A DNA stretch of 64,000 nt from Fibrobacter sp. UWR2 (GCF_002210285.1 NZ_MWQE01000006.1:62001-126000), one strand, 5' to 3'. Counted from the first letter of the stretch, positions 1-8,624 are shown. Notes: generated by a model not told the origin, from the sequence alone. A program made the numbers and translations.

Positions 1-265
1 TGGAACGGCTTGCCATCTGCGTAAAGTGGGGAGTCTTCTTGCCGTCGGCGGGGTACGAGACCTTCCATTCGTCGGCGAGAGGCCCGAAGGCGAGGCCTGC
101 GGGGTTGTAGAACATGGCCGAAGCATCGTCGGCAAGTGCGGCACCCGCTTCGCCCATGCCGAGCTGGCGTGCGCCAACGGGCATTTCGAGGGTGATGATG
201 GCCGAACCTGCGGCTAGCGAGATTGCCGGTGCAAAAAGTAATGCAGAAAGTAGAGATTTACGCAA
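1..265 (-). CDS. PorV/PorQ-like outer-membrane protein, partial (N-terminus only)
   Basis: Only the first 88 codons lie in the window; the rest runs off the left edge. The N-terminus is a signal peptide (RKSLLSALLFAPAISLAAG) followed by a segment with GMGEAGAALADDASAMFYNPAGLA-type wording (residues about 35-60), the hallmark of the PorV/PorQ/UPF0164 group of outer-membrane barrels. Some members are components of type IX secretion, but many are not, so the role here is open. The best start is TTG at 265-263: a GGAGG lies just upstream, and this start overlaps the last 8 bases of the preceding gene, so translation is probably coupled to it. No ATG fits in this frame near the signal peptide. Confidence 0.7.
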   Translation of the reverse strand, partial: MRKSLLSALLFAPAISLAAGSAIITLEMPVGARQLGMGEAGAALADDASAMFYNPAGLAFGPLADEWKVSYPADGKKTPHFTQMASRS

Positions 266-824
266 GATGCCTCCAGTCGGGGACGTCGTAGGAGCTTCCG
301 TGGGTGGGGACGACCGCTTTCCAGCCGGACTTGCTCGGGTTTTCCCAGGGCTGCTTGGGCAAAAGCTTGCAGTCGCAGCCGAGCACGTATGGCGGCAGTA
401 TTTCCGCATGGTTGCGGATCTGTTCGCGGGTAATAAAGTTTTCTTCGTGGACGAACTTCACGTATTCCTTGCCCTTGGGGCCGAGTTCAATCCTGTAGGT
501 GACGGTGCCGTTCTGGTCGCCGTCGTCGATAGTCTTGATGGTTTCCTCGATGGAGGCGTTCCACTTGTCGAGATATTCCTTCCGCTGTTCGGGGGTGAGC
601 TGTTCCTGCGTCTCGAGCCAGGCGCGGATGGAATTTTCGGAGGGTTTCACGGCTGTGATGGATTCCCTGGCCGGGCGGACGACCACGGCGTATTTGCCGG
701 ACACGTCGATGACCGGCTTGACTTCCTCTTTTTCGTCGGCACTATGGATGACTACATAGGCTCCAATTCCTGCGAGGATGACGGACAGGATGATGATAAC
801 TATGACAATGATGACTGATAGCAT
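258..824 (-). CDS. hypothetical membrane-anchored protein
   Basis: A 188-residue protein with one strong N-terminal transmembrane segment (residues about 3-27, almost all I, V, L and A) and a hydrophilic, probably periplasmic remainder with a CDC pair near residue 150. I do not recognise the family. Its last 8 bases overlap the TTG start of the PorV/PorQ-like gene, so the two form an operon in which this gene is translated first. That coupling suggests a role linked to the outer-membrane protein, but nothing in the sequence gives a mechanism. Confidence 0.6.
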   Translation of the reverse strand: MLSVIIVIVIIILSVILAGIGAYVVIHSADEKEEVKPVIDVSGKYAVVVRPARESITAVKPSENSIRAWLETQEQLTPEQRKEYLDKWNASIEETIKTIDDGDQNGTVTYRIELGPKGKEYVKFVHEENFITREQIRNHAEILPPYVLGCDCKLLPKQPWENPSKSGWKAVVPTHGSSYDVPDWRHLA

Positions 825-900
825 AATCTTTTCCGTTCTATATTAGAATTCCTCTTTTCTCAAAAACTAGCATTTTCTATCTTGTGGGGTAGGAGTTTTT

Positions 901-2232
901 ATGTTAAAAATGAAGTTTTTTCTTGTTCTGTTGTTTTCTGGCATAGTATGGGCCATCCCTTTCAATGTAGAAGTGGTAAAAACAGGTGATGGCGACGAGA
1001 TTCGTGCGGGCCAGCTTATCAAGGTGCACTACAAGGGCTACCTCTATGCAGATATTGTAAAGTTCGATAGCCTGAAGGTCGTGGCGGATTCCATTGCCAA
1101 GGCCGATTCCGTAGCGAAGGCGGCGGCACCGAAGGCCGATGCAAAGAAGGGCTCGAAGAAGGCAGACAAGAAGGTTGAAGAGGTTAAGCCGGATTCCGCT
1201 GCCGTGGATAGCCTTGCAGAAGAGGCTCCGGTCGATACGCTTACCCCGTTTGCCGATACGTATGCAAGTGGCGATCCCCTGGAATTTACTATTGGCGTGG
1301 GCCAGGTGATTGCGGGCTGGGACAAGGGCATTGTCGGGATGAAGGTGGGCGAGGTCCGCAAGCTTACTATCCCTTACGTGATGGCATACGGCGAGAATTC
1401 GCTCGAAGGCATCCCCCCGTATTCCGACCTTTATTTCGAGGTGGAACTCGTGGCCGCAGAAAAGCCCATGGAACCGGACGTGTTCCCGGCTGATTTGAAC
1501 AAACTAAAATGGTCGGACAAGGGCAAGGGCCTCAAGATTTACGACGAGAAGGTCGGTTCGGGCAAACCGGCGATGATTGGCACGAACCTCAAGGTGCACT
1601 ACACGGGTTGGCTCGTTTCGGGCCGCAAGTTCGGCAGTTCCAAGGATATGGGCAAGCCGTTCGAGGTGGTGCTTGGCGCGGGCAAGATGATCAAGGGCTG
1701 GGAACAGGGCCTTGACGGCATGCGCGAAGGCGGTGTGCGTTGGCTGCGCGTGAGCCCCTCCATGGGTTACGGCGCGACCGCGTTCACGATGATTCCGCCG
1801 AACTCCACTCTCGTGTTCCGCGTCGAACTTGTAGAATCGATGGTCGACCCCGAGATTGCTGCCAAGATGGACTTTTTCCCGGATACGACAACGCTCGCCT
1901 TCGAGCACGGTTCCGAAGGACTGCGCTATGCGGTTATCCAGAAGGGCGAGGGTGAACCGGCCCGCGCTGGCGCGAACGTGAAGGTGCATTACACGGGCTG
2001 GCTCACGAACGGTTACAAGTTCGACAGTTCGCGCGACCGCGACCAGGCATTTGTGTTCCCGTTGGGCGGTGGTCGCGTGATTCGCGGCTGGGACCTCGGT
2101 GTGGCGGGCATGCTTCCGGGTGAAAAGCGCATATTGATTATCCCGCCGGGCCTCGGCTACGGCAGCCGCGGCGCGGGCCCCATTCCGGGCGGTGCAACCC
2201 TCATATTTGCAGTGGAGTACCTGGGCGAATAA
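901..2232 (+). CDS. exported triple-FKBP peptidyl-prolyl isomerase
   Basis: Predicted 443-residue exported protein: signal peptide at 1-18 (KFFLVLLFSGIVWA), then three FKBP domains at about 20-190, 200-315 and 340-443. Each has the family pattern: an opening VHYKGYL/VHYTGWL strand, a G-(V/A/G)-G-x-(V/M)-I-x-G-W-(D/E) segment and a closing IPP..G.L.F.VEL strand. The first domain is split by an Ala/Lys/Asp-rich insertion (about 45-115). FKBPs catalyse cis-trans isomerisation of prolyl bonds and assist folding, here probably in the periplasm. AGGAG sits just before the ATG. The stop overlaps the next ATG by one base (TAATG), so it heads the operon with DUF1538 and two P-II-like genes. Confidence 0.9.
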   Translation: MLKMKFFLVLLFSGIVWAIPFNVEVVKTGDGDEIRAGQLIKVHYKGYLYADIVKFDSLKVVADSIAKADSVAKAAAPKADAKKGSKKADKKVEEVKPDSAAVDSLAEEAPVDTLTPFADTYASGDPLEFTIGVGQVIAGWDKGIVGMKVGEVRKLTIPYVMAYGENSLEGIPPYSDLYFEVELVAAEKPMEPDVFPADLNKLKWSDKGKGLKIYDEKVGSGKPAMIGTNLKVHYTGWLVSGRKFGSSKDMGKPFEVVLGAGKMIKGWEQGLDGMREGGVRWLRVSPSMGYGATAFTMIPPNSTLVFRVELVESMVDPEIAAKMDFFPDTTTLAFEHGSEGLRYAVIQKGEGEPARAGANVKVHYTGWLTNGYKFDSSRDRDQAFVFPLGGGRVIRGWDLGVAGMLPGEKRILIIPPGLGYGSRGAGPIPGGATLIFAVEYLGE

Positions 2233-3764
2233 TGCTCAAGATTCTGGCCGAAAAACTTAGGGAGGCTTTTGCGTCGGTTTTGCCAGTGACGCTCATTGTG
2301 CTGGCGCTCTCGTTCACGCCTCTTGTTGACTTTACGGCCAAGGAACTTGTGATTTTTGCGGTGAGCGCGGTGTTCCTCGTGATGGGCATCGGGCTTTTCA
2401 ATTTGGGCGCCGACCTTGCCATGACCCCGATGGGCGAGCATGTAGGTTCGGGCCTTACCAAGTCGCGCAAGGTGCTGCTGCTCCTTTCTGTATGCTTCAT
2501 GATGGGTGTGCTCATCACTGTTGCCGAGCCCGACCTTTCGGTGCTGGCCGAACAAGTGAAGAACGCTGTTGAACCCATGTTGCTTATTGTGACGGTGGGC
2601 ATTGGTGTCGGCCTGTTCCTGTTGCTTGCCATCGTGAAGATTGTCTGGAAAAAGGACCTCTCCACGATTATCATATTCTTCTATATGGCGCTGTTCATGA
2701 TAGGCATGCTCATGCTTACGTTCGGCAAGGAGGCGTTCGTGCCGCTCGCCTTCGATTCGGGCGGCGTGACGACCGGCCCCATCACGGTGCCGTTCATCAT
2801 GGCACTCGGCGTCGGTGTCGCCGGCGCCATCGGCGGCAAGAACGCAAACGAGAACAGCTTCGGGCTTATCGCGCTCTGCTCCATCGGGCCTATCATTGCG
2901 CTCATGGGGCTTGTGCTCTTCTCGAAGGGCGACCTCACTTACCGCCTTGTGGAATCGAGCTATTCCATCGATGCCTTCCTCGGTGAAAACTTTATCCCGA
3001 CGGTAGCGGGTGTCGCGAAGGAAGTGCTCATCGCCCTCGGGCTCATCATCGTGTTCTTCCTTGCCCTCCAGTTCGTGGCGCTCAAGCTTTCGCGGGCGAA
3101 ACTCGCCCAGATGTCGTTCGGGATTTGCTATACGTTCATCGGGCTCGTCATCTTCCTTACGGCGGTGAAGGTCGGCTTTATGCCTGTTGGGTTCCAACTC
3201 GGGTGCGCTCTCGCGAAAATACCGCGGCTCCTCGTTGTTTCGGGTTTTGTCATCGGTATGGTGGTCGTGCTTGCCGAACCCGCGGTGCACGTGCTCAACA
3301 AGCAGGTCGAAGAAATCACCGGCGGGCTTGTTACCAAGCGCTCGATGCTCATCGCGCTTTCTGTGGGTGTGGGCATTTCCATCGGGCTTTCGATGTTGCG
3401 AATTTTCTACGGTTTCCCGCTTGTCTACTACCTCATTCCGGGCTACTTCATTTCGCTCGGGCTTTCGTTCTTCGTGCCCAAGCTTTATACGGCCATTGCC
3501 TTTGACTCCGGTGGAGTCGCGAGTGGGCCATTGACTTCGAGCTTTATTTTGCCGCTTGCCATCGGGGCGTGTTCCGTAATCCACGACGGCGGCGATTCCA
3601 TACTGAGTTACGCGTTCGGCATTGTGGCAATGGTCGCGATGACCCCGCTTATCACTATCCAGGTGCTCGGTTTCAAGGCAATCGCCTCGAAGAAGATAAA
3701 AAACCGCCTGATGATGCGCCGTATCCAGGATGCCGACGACGAACAGATTATAGATTTTGTGTAG
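2232..3764 (+). CDS. DUF1538 family multi-pass membrane protein
   Basis: 510 residues, hydrophobic throughout, an internally duplicated integral membrane protein. Both halves carry an AFDSGGV(T/A)(T/S)GP motif (about residues 173-183 and 422-432), the signature of DUF1538, and each half repeats a G-x-x-L..AEP segment. The family is thought to be a transporter of unknown substrate; the repeated re-entrant-looking glycine motifs fit that. It overlaps the FKBP gene by one base and is followed 8 bp later by two P-II-like genes. By analogy with AmtB-GlnK and SbtA-SbtB, the P-II-like proteins may gate this transporter; that is inference. Confidence 0.85.
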   Translation: MLKILAEKLREAFASVLPVTLIVLALSFTPLVDFTAKELVIFAVSAVFLVMGIGLFNLGADLAMTPMGEHVGSGLTKSRKVLLLLSVCFMMGVLITVAEPDLSVLAEQVKNAVEPMLLIVTVGIGVGLFLLLAIVKIVWKKDLSTIIIFFYMALFMIGMLMLTFGKEAFVPLAFDSGGVTTGPITVPFIMALGVGVAGAIGGKNANENSFGLIALCSIGPIIALMGLVLFSKGDLTYRLVESSYSIDAFLGENFIPTVAGVAKEVLIALGLIIVFFLALQFVALKLSRAKLAQMSFGICYTFIGLVIFLTAVKVGFMPVGFQLGCALAKIPRLLVVSGFVIGMVVVLAEPAVHVLNKQVEEITGGLVTKRSMLIALSVGVGISIGLSMLRIFYGFPLVYYLIPGYFISLGLSFFVPKLYTAIAFDSGGVASGPLTSSFILPLAIGACSVIHDGGDSILSYAFGIVAMVAMTPLITIQVLGFKAIASKKIKNRLMMRRIQDADDEQIIDFV

Positions 3765-3772
3765 GTTGGAAT

Positions 3773-4198
3773 ATGGCAGAAGCTAAAAGGACAGGAATTG
3801 CGAGAAGGCTATACGGGAAGGCGAGTGGGCGTTCGCGTGTTACCATGAACCGTCTCAAGATTCTCGTGACCATCGTGAACCGCGCGAAGGCGGATTTCTA
3901 CATGGACCATATCCAGTCCTTTGGCGTGAACATGCAGATGGTCGTGTTCGGGAAGGGTACCGCCCCGCGCGAGATCGCGACGGCGATGGGCCTCGCGGAT
4001 TCGGACCGTGCTGTAATCTTCAGCATTATTGGCGAGGACAAACTCCGTTCGGCGCTTGACAGCATCGAGGAAAAATTCAAGACCATCGTCGGTGGCAAGG
4101 GCATCGCCTATACAATTCCGATGTCGAGCATCATCGGCAAGTCCATTTTTAACTTCCTGAGCGACAACCGCGATGCGGTACGGAGGAACGAAGCATGA
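3773..4198 (+). CDS. P-II-like regulatory protein (first of two)
   Basis: A small P-II-superfamily-like protein. The core begins at MNRLKILVTIVNRAKADFY, with the P-II alternation of strand, helix, strand (FGVNMQMVVFGKGTA), a helix (LRSALDSIEEKF), and a final strand GKGIAYTIPMSSIIG that matches the P-II C-terminal pattern. I chose ATG 3773 (142 residues), just after the DUF1538 stop; ATG 3845 (118 residues) starts exactly at the fold and is an alternative, neither having a strong Shine-Dalgarno. No classical uridylylated-Tyr T-loop is evident. Its TGA overlaps the next ATG (ATGA). Confidence 0.72.
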   Translation: MAEAKRTGIARRLYGKASGRSRVTMNRLKILVTIVNRAKADFYMDHIQSFGVNMQMVVFGKGTAPREIATAMGLADSDRAVIFSIIGEDKLRSALDSIEEKFKTIVGGKGIAYTIPMSSIIGKSIFNFLSDNRDAVRRNEA

Positions 4199-4566
4199 GT
4201 GCAGTCAACCACGAAGTCATTTTCTGCATTGTGAACACCGGCTTTTCGGAAACCGTGATGGAAGCGGCGAAGGATGCCGGGGCGCGTGGCGGTACTATCC
4301 TGAATGCCCGCGGTACGGCGAACAAGGAGGCCGAATCGTTCTTCCACATAGCCATCCAGCCCGAAAAAGAGATCGTGATGATCCTAGTGGATGCCAAAAT
4401 CAAGGATGCGGTGCTCCATGCCCTCTACCAGAAGGCGGGACTTGACACCATGGGGCAGGGGATTGCGTTCTCGGTGCCCGTGGAGAATGTCGTGGGGCTT
4501 ACGCCGTGGAAGGCCGAAGAAAAGCCCGAGGCTGAAAAGCCTTCTAAAAAAGCCGAAACAAAATAA
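4195..4566 (+). CDS. P-II-like regulatory protein (second of two)
   Basis: 123 residues. Core features of P-II: N-terminal strand EVIFCIVNTGFS, helix VMEAAKDAGARGGTIL followed by NARGTA, the central strand EIVMILVDA, helix AVLHALYQKAGL and the C-terminal GQGIAFSVPVENVVGL strand. A Lys/Glu/Pro-rich tail (last 18 residues or so) is unusual for the family. A GGAGG lies 9 bases before the ATG, and the start overlaps the previous stop by ATGA. P-II proteins bind ATP/ADP and small metabolites and control transporters or enzymes by direct contact; the partner here is most simply the DUF1538 protein of the same operon. Confidence 0.8.
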   Translation: MSAVNHEVIFCIVNTGFSETVMEAAKDAGARGGTILNARGTANKEAESFFHIAIQPEKEIVMILVDAKIKDAVLHALYQKAGLDTMGQGIAFSVPVENVVGLTPWKAEEKPEAEKPSKKAETK

Positions 4567-4591
4567 CGGCACCCGCACAGGCATTGCCTGA

Positions 4592-4623
4592 GTAAACGAA
4601 TAAACGAATTCGTTTACTATATT
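4592..4623 (+). promoter_or_regulatory. palindromic operator-like site and -10 box before the spermidine-synthase-like gene
   Basis: The motif TAAACGAA occurs twice in direct orientation (ending 4600 and 4608) and once inverted (TTCGTTTA, 4609-4616), giving a perfect 16-base palindrome at 4601-4616. A TATATT box follows at 4618-4623, only 8 bases before the ATG at 4632. The palindrome lies where a repressor or activator would contact RNA polymerase. Regulator unknown. Confidence 0.45.
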
Positions 4624-4631
4624 ATTTCATT

Positions 4632-7600
4632 ATGAACATCCTGGTCTATTTCCTGTTTGCCCTTTCCGGGTTTGCTGGCCTCATTTACGAAGGCTCGTGG
4701 GCCCGCTACCTCAAACTCTTTCTCGGGCATTCCAGCTACGGCCAGGTGCTCACGCTCTGCATCTACATGGGTGGCCTTGCCATCGGTAGCTTTGTTGCAG
4801 GCAAGATGGTCGAGAAGGTCCGGCGCCCGCTGCTCGGGTATGCCGCGGTGGAACTAGCCATCGGTATAGGCGGTGTGGCATACCACCCGCTCTACAACTT
4901 GCTCACGGGATTCTTCTTCGATAGCGAATGGGTCGCGGGCCTCGGCTTTACCGGCGCTGAAGTCGCGAAGGTCGTGCTGGCTACGGGCTCTACGCTCCCG
5001 ATTGCGATTGCGGTGGGCATGACGTTCCCGTTCATTGCTGCTGGCCTTATGCGCAAAAGCGGTGCCGAAGTCTCGCTCCCGATGCTCTACTTCACGAACA
5101 GTTTCGGTTCTGCCATCGGCATCTTGGTCACAAGCTACATGCTCATTCCCGAACTCGGGAACCACGTTACGTTGTGTGTTGCCGCCTCCATAAACTTCTT
5201 GCTGGCGATGGTGTTCGGGTTTATCGGCTTCATGACATCGCCGACCCGCGAAGAGGATGAGGAAGACCTCCCGTTCGTGGGCGAGGGCAGCGCCGAACGC
5301 GAACCCCTGAACGAAGACTATGTGGCAGAACACAAGCTTGCGATGCCCCCGAAGAGCATGTGGTTCTGGATTGCGGGCATTACGGGCCTTACCTCGTTCA
5401 TTTATGAAATTGTCTGGATCCGCCTGCTCAGCCTGCTGATGGGTTCTTCGAGCCACAGCTTCGACCAGATGCTTTCGGCGTTCATCCTCGGGCTTGCCAT
5501 AGGCAGTGCCGTCTCGGGCAAGCTCCTCAAGAAGGATTCGCTCGTCGTGCTTTCGATGGCGCAGATCCTCATGGCGTTCTTCGCGCTGTGCACGCTGTAC
5601 TTCCACAAGCCCTTCTGGGGCATGATGAACGAGGCGAACCAGATATTCAACCCCACCAATGACGGCTATGTCTGCTGGAGCCTCTTCAAGTATGCGCTCT
5701 CCGTGCTGTGGATGGTGCCTACGAGTTTCTTTGCGGGCATGACGCTCCCGCTGATTACGATTATCCTCACGCGCGCCTTCAGGAGCGAGGCCCCCATCGG
5801 AAAGGTGTACGGTTGGAACACCGTCGGTTCCATTATCGGTTCTGCGGGTGGCGGACTGTTGCTGCTCCCGCTGTTGCAACTCAAGGGTGCTCTCGTGCTG
5901 GCTGCCGTACTCGACTTCGCGATAGGCTTTGCGCTGCTTGTCATCTACCGCAAGCGTTTCCGCTATAGCGTGCCGTTCTACGTGATATGCGCCTTCATGA
6001 TCTTGCCTTCCATCTTTATAGGCTTTGACCCGCACCTGATTACTTCGGGCGCCTTCCGCGCCTACAAGAACCTCCACCCGGACGAAAAAATCATAGTGCG
6101 CGACGGCAAGACGGCTACCATCAGTTTCCACGAATCCGAAGTGCATTACTATATCAAGACGAACGGCAAGGCGGATGCCAGCCTGGGCAAGAACCGTGAA
6201 AATCCCATCGAGGGTGACGAGCTCACGCAGGCTGCGACCGCGTTCATGCCGATGGCGGTAAAGACCGAACCCTACGACGCCGCGATGGTTGGGTTCGGAA
6301 GCGGCATGGGTGCGCACTACCTGCTCTCTGACCCGCTCTTGAAGGATTTCGACTGCGTAGAAATCGAGCAGGAGATGATGGACCTCGCGAAGGGGTTCTA
6401 CCCGTGGAACTCCCGCGGTTATGATGACCCGCGCATCCATATCTACATCGACGATGCGCAGACGTTCTTCCTCACGAACCGCCGCCAGTACGACCTGATG
6501 ATCAGCGTACCTAGCAACCCGTGGGTCTCCGGCGTGGCTAGCCTGTTCAGCCATGAGTTCTACACCAAGATGCGTCGCTACATCAAGCCGGGCGGACTCT
6601 GGGTGCAGTGGATCCAGACATACGAGTTCAACGACCAGCTGTTCCTGAACATCTTGAAGGCGCTCGACGTCGCATTCCCGTACGTGAGCCTCTACAAGGC
6701 GCCCGAAGAACCGGACATCATTATTATCGCAAGTGACGAGCCCGTATTCCAGAAGGGTATCGGGCGATTCAGTACCGACCCTGTCCTTGTGAAGGAATTC
6801 AACCGCATCCACCGTGACCCGGAATTTTTTGGCGAGCAGAACTTCTTGTTCACATCCAAGATGGTGAAGTCGCTACTGGACGGCGTGGCCCCGAACAGCA
6901 TCTTTACGCCTATCGTAGACAACAAGGCCGAAGAGGCGCGCTTCGTACATTCGCAGGCGCATATCGTGCAGGTGTTCGACAGCTGCGAAGTCTGCTGGCC
7001 CGAATATCTCGACTCTACAGAAAATGAACTTCGCCGCCCGTTCCGCGTGAAGCAGATGATGCAGGCCGGTGTCGATCCGTACAAGAAGCTTGGCTTGCTC
7101 GCTTACCTCGACAGGGTGCAGGCGCAGGTGGATTCTGCGGTTGCCGTGAATGCTGCAAAGCAGGCCCAGGAAGCCTCTCGCGCTCCGGCCGACTCGACCG
7201 CGGACAGCGTTGCGGTTGCCGACACGACAAGGCCCGCTCTGCACTTCATGGTGGCGGAACGTTCGCCGGAATGGGTCAAGTTCCGCATGGAATATATCGA
7301 GTGGATCCGTGGGGTTCCGATGGAGGCCCGCGACAGCAACGAGGTGTACAACCGCGTCCGCGACCTCGTGGATATGGGCGCCTTCCCGGCATCGTTCACC
7401 GACGAGTTCAACATCCTGGAGGTCGCCCGCGTCAAGGATTACCCGACGGCGTCGCGCCTTGTGGCGGACTTCTACGAGAAGTACGAGATCAAGGAAATGG
7501 ACGAGTTCTTCCTCAGGAACGTACTGCTCATCTCGCTCCTTGCTGGCGAACCCGAGCTCGCGAATGCCATCTACCAGGATGCCATCAAGAATCACGAGAG

Positions 7601-7673
7601 CTTCTTCCCGGTGGAGAAGTTCCTTATCGAGCGTGAGATCGTGAAACTCCGCCGCAGTTCTATCCGGAAATAA
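4632..7673 (+). CDS. fused membrane/spermidine-synthase-like protein
   Basis: 1013 residues. Two hydrophobic blocks (about 1-215 and 245-470), each with the repeated FAGLIYEGSWAR / TSFIYEIVWIRLL opening and GLAIGS motif of the fused MFS/spermidine synthase family, then a Rossmann methyltransferase-like domain (about 475-720) and a soluble C-terminal region with an Ala-rich linker (about 830-860). The SAM-type loop is G554-F-G-S-G558, followed by an acidic CVEIE strand. At the place where true aminopropyltransferases have the catalytic Asp (D-S/T-D-P), this protein reads SVPSNPW (625-631), so polyamine synthesis is doubtful. It is expressed from its own promoter; there is no Shine-Dalgarno and the message may be leaderless. 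Confidence 0.8.
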   Translation: MNILVYFLFALSGFAGLIYEGSWARYLKLFLGHSSYGQVLTLCIYMGGLAIGSFVAGKMVEKVRRPLLGYAAVELAIGIGGVAYHPLYNLLTGFFFDSEWVAGLGFTGAEVAKVVLATGSTLPIAIAVGMTFPFIAAGLMRKSGAEVSLPMLYFTNSFGSAIGILVTSYMLIPELGNHVTLCVAASINFLLAMVFGFIGFMTSPTREEDEEDLPFVGEGSAEREPLNEDYVAEHKLAMPPKSMWFWIAGITGLTSFIYEIVWIRLLSLLMGSSSHSFDQMLSAFILGLAIGSAVSGKLLKKDSLVVLSMAQILMAFFALCTLYFHKPFWGMMNEANQIFNPTNDGYVCWSLFKYALSVLWMVPTSFFAGMTLPLITIILTRAFRSEAPIGKVYGWNTVGSIIGSAGGGLLLLPLLQLKGALVLAAVLDFAIGFALLVIYRKRFRYSVPFYVICAFMILPSIFIGFDPHLITSGAFRAYKNLHPDEKIIVRDGKTATISFHESEVHYYIKTNGKADASLGKNRENPIEGDELTQAATAFMPMAVKTEPYDAAMVGFGSGMGAHYLLSDPLLKDFDCVEIEQEMMDLAKGFYPWNSRGYDDPRIHIYIDDAQTFFLTNRRQYDLMISVPSNPWVSGVASLFSHEFYTKMRRYIKPGGLWVQWIQTYEFNDQLFLNILKALDVAFPYVSLYKAPEEPDIIIIASDEPVFQKGIGRFSTDPVLVKEFNRIHRDPEFFGEQNFLFTSKMVKSLLDGVAPNSIFTPIVDNKAEEARFVHSQAHIVQVFDSCEVCWPEYLDSTENELRRPFRVKQMMQAGVDPYKKLGLLAYLDRVQAQVDSAVAVNAAKQAQEASRAPADSTADSVAVADTTRPALHFMVAERSPEWVKFRMEYIEWIRGVPMEARDSNEVYNRVRDLVDMGAFPASFTDEFNILEVARVKDYPTASRLVADFYEKYEIKEMDEFFLRNVLLISLLAGEPELANAIYQDAIKNHESFFPVEKFLIEREIVKLRRSSIRK

Positions 7674-7686
7674 GCCAAGGTCATTT

Positions 7687-7725
7687 CGCAGCCCCGTAGG
7701 GGCAAGAGTGTCCACTGGCGTTAAT
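7687..7725. repeat. structured 39-bp repeat, copy 1
   Basis: First of two 39-bp direct repeats 55 bp apart. It contains a perfect hairpin GCCCC-GTA-GGGGC followed by AAG, a second small inverted repeat AGTG-TC-CACT, and GCGTTAAT. Copy 2 differs in the stem by paired changes. Confidence 0.75.
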
Positions 7726-7741
7726 CTCCCTACGTCTCACG

Positions 7742-7780
7742 CGCAGTGCCGTAGGCACAAGAGTGCCCACTAGCGTTAAT
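7742..7780. repeat. structured 39-bp repeat, copy 2
   Basis: Second copy. The hairpin reads GTGCC-GTA-GGCAC: compared with copy 1, two stem positions differ on each arm, and both sides changed so that pairing is kept. The AGTG..CACT and GCGTTAAT parts are conserved. It lies at the end of the barrel gene on the minus strand and of the spermidine-synthase-like gene on the plus strand, with no T-tract, so it is not a typical terminator. Confidence 0.75.
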
Positions 7781-7796
7781 TATCCTGCAAAGCAGT

Positions 7797-8624
7797 TTAG
7801 AACAGGAAGCAGATGCCTACGGAGGCGTAGCTTGTAAGGAAGTTCGAGTCCTTGAAGGAGGCCTCTGCGTTCAGCGTCTGGTTCAGGAGGTTCGTGAACC
7901 CTTGTACCAGGCGGATATTCAACTGTACCCAGCGCGTAAGCATGTAGCCCAGGTCGACCGCCGCACCGAGTTCGAAGCCCGTTGTCGCGATGGTGTTGGA
8001 GCGGGTCTTGTCTTCGCCCAGGTCAAGGTTCTGGTTGAATTCGGAGGAACCGGAGAGCTTGAGGCCGAGGTTCAGGCCGAGGCCTACGAACATGTTGAGG
8101 TCCACAAACGTGTAGCGCACCACGAGCGGGATTTCGAACATCATGATGTCGATGCTGGCATCGTCGTCACCGAAGTCCGTCTCGTTCGCATAGCGGTAAT
8201 GGCGGTACGTGAACACCAGTTCGGGGACCATGTTCAGGTTCTTGACCCCGAGCGGCAGTGTCACCAGAAGGCCGGCGGATCCCTGGAAGCCGAGTCCCCA
8301 TCCCGAGGTCTCGTTGCCGATAAACGTGTTGACGCCGGCGCTAGCGCGAACGCCCAGCAAGATGGAACGCGCGAAACCTTCGGCACGCTGCTTGTTGATC
8401 TCGGCTTTCGAGGTCTTTTCTCTTCTGTATTGTGCATATTCGGCTGCGTATTCCGCGTCGTCGGCGAATTCGCTTGCTGCCGAACCGTCGTACGACTCCG
8501 AACTGCTCCTTTCGGTAGAGGTTGTCGTTTCGTCATTATCGAAATCGTCAAATTCGTCTGCGAGGGAAGGCACAGTTGCGGCGAGCATTGCCGCGGCCAG
8601 GAAAGGTACGATTCTCAGGTTCAT
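7797..8624 (-). CDS. outer-membrane beta-barrel protein, paralogue A
   Basis: 275 residues: signal peptide (residues 1-22, ending SLADE), an acidic Asp/Ser/Thr-rich low-complexity segment (about 23-60), then alternating amphipathic strands (GLGFQGSAGLLVTLP, VPELVFTYRHYRY, FVGLGLNLGLKLSGSSEF, TGFELGAAVDLGYML) ending in aromatic F (GICFLF). This is the pattern of a small OmpW/PorT-like barrel. It shares the 'LGLKLTGSSEF' and 'ELGAxxxxGY' segments with the next minus-strand gene, so the two are tandem paralogues. No Shine-Dalgarno is evident. Function unknown; the barrel placement is firm, the role is not. Confidence 0.75.
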   Translation of the reverse strand: MNLRIVPFLAAAMLAATVPSLADEFDDFDNDETTTSTERSSSESYDGSAASEFADDAEYAAEYAQYRREKTSKAEINKQRAEGFARSILLGVRASAGVNTFIGNETSGWGLGFQGSAGLLVTLPLGVKNLNMVPELVFTYRHYRYANETDFGDDDASIDIMMFEIPLVVRYTFVDLNMFVGLGLNLGLKLSGSSEFNQNLDLGEDKTRSNTIATTGFELGAAVDLGYMLTRWVQLNIRLVQGFTNLLNQTLNAEASFKDSNFLTSYASVGICFLF

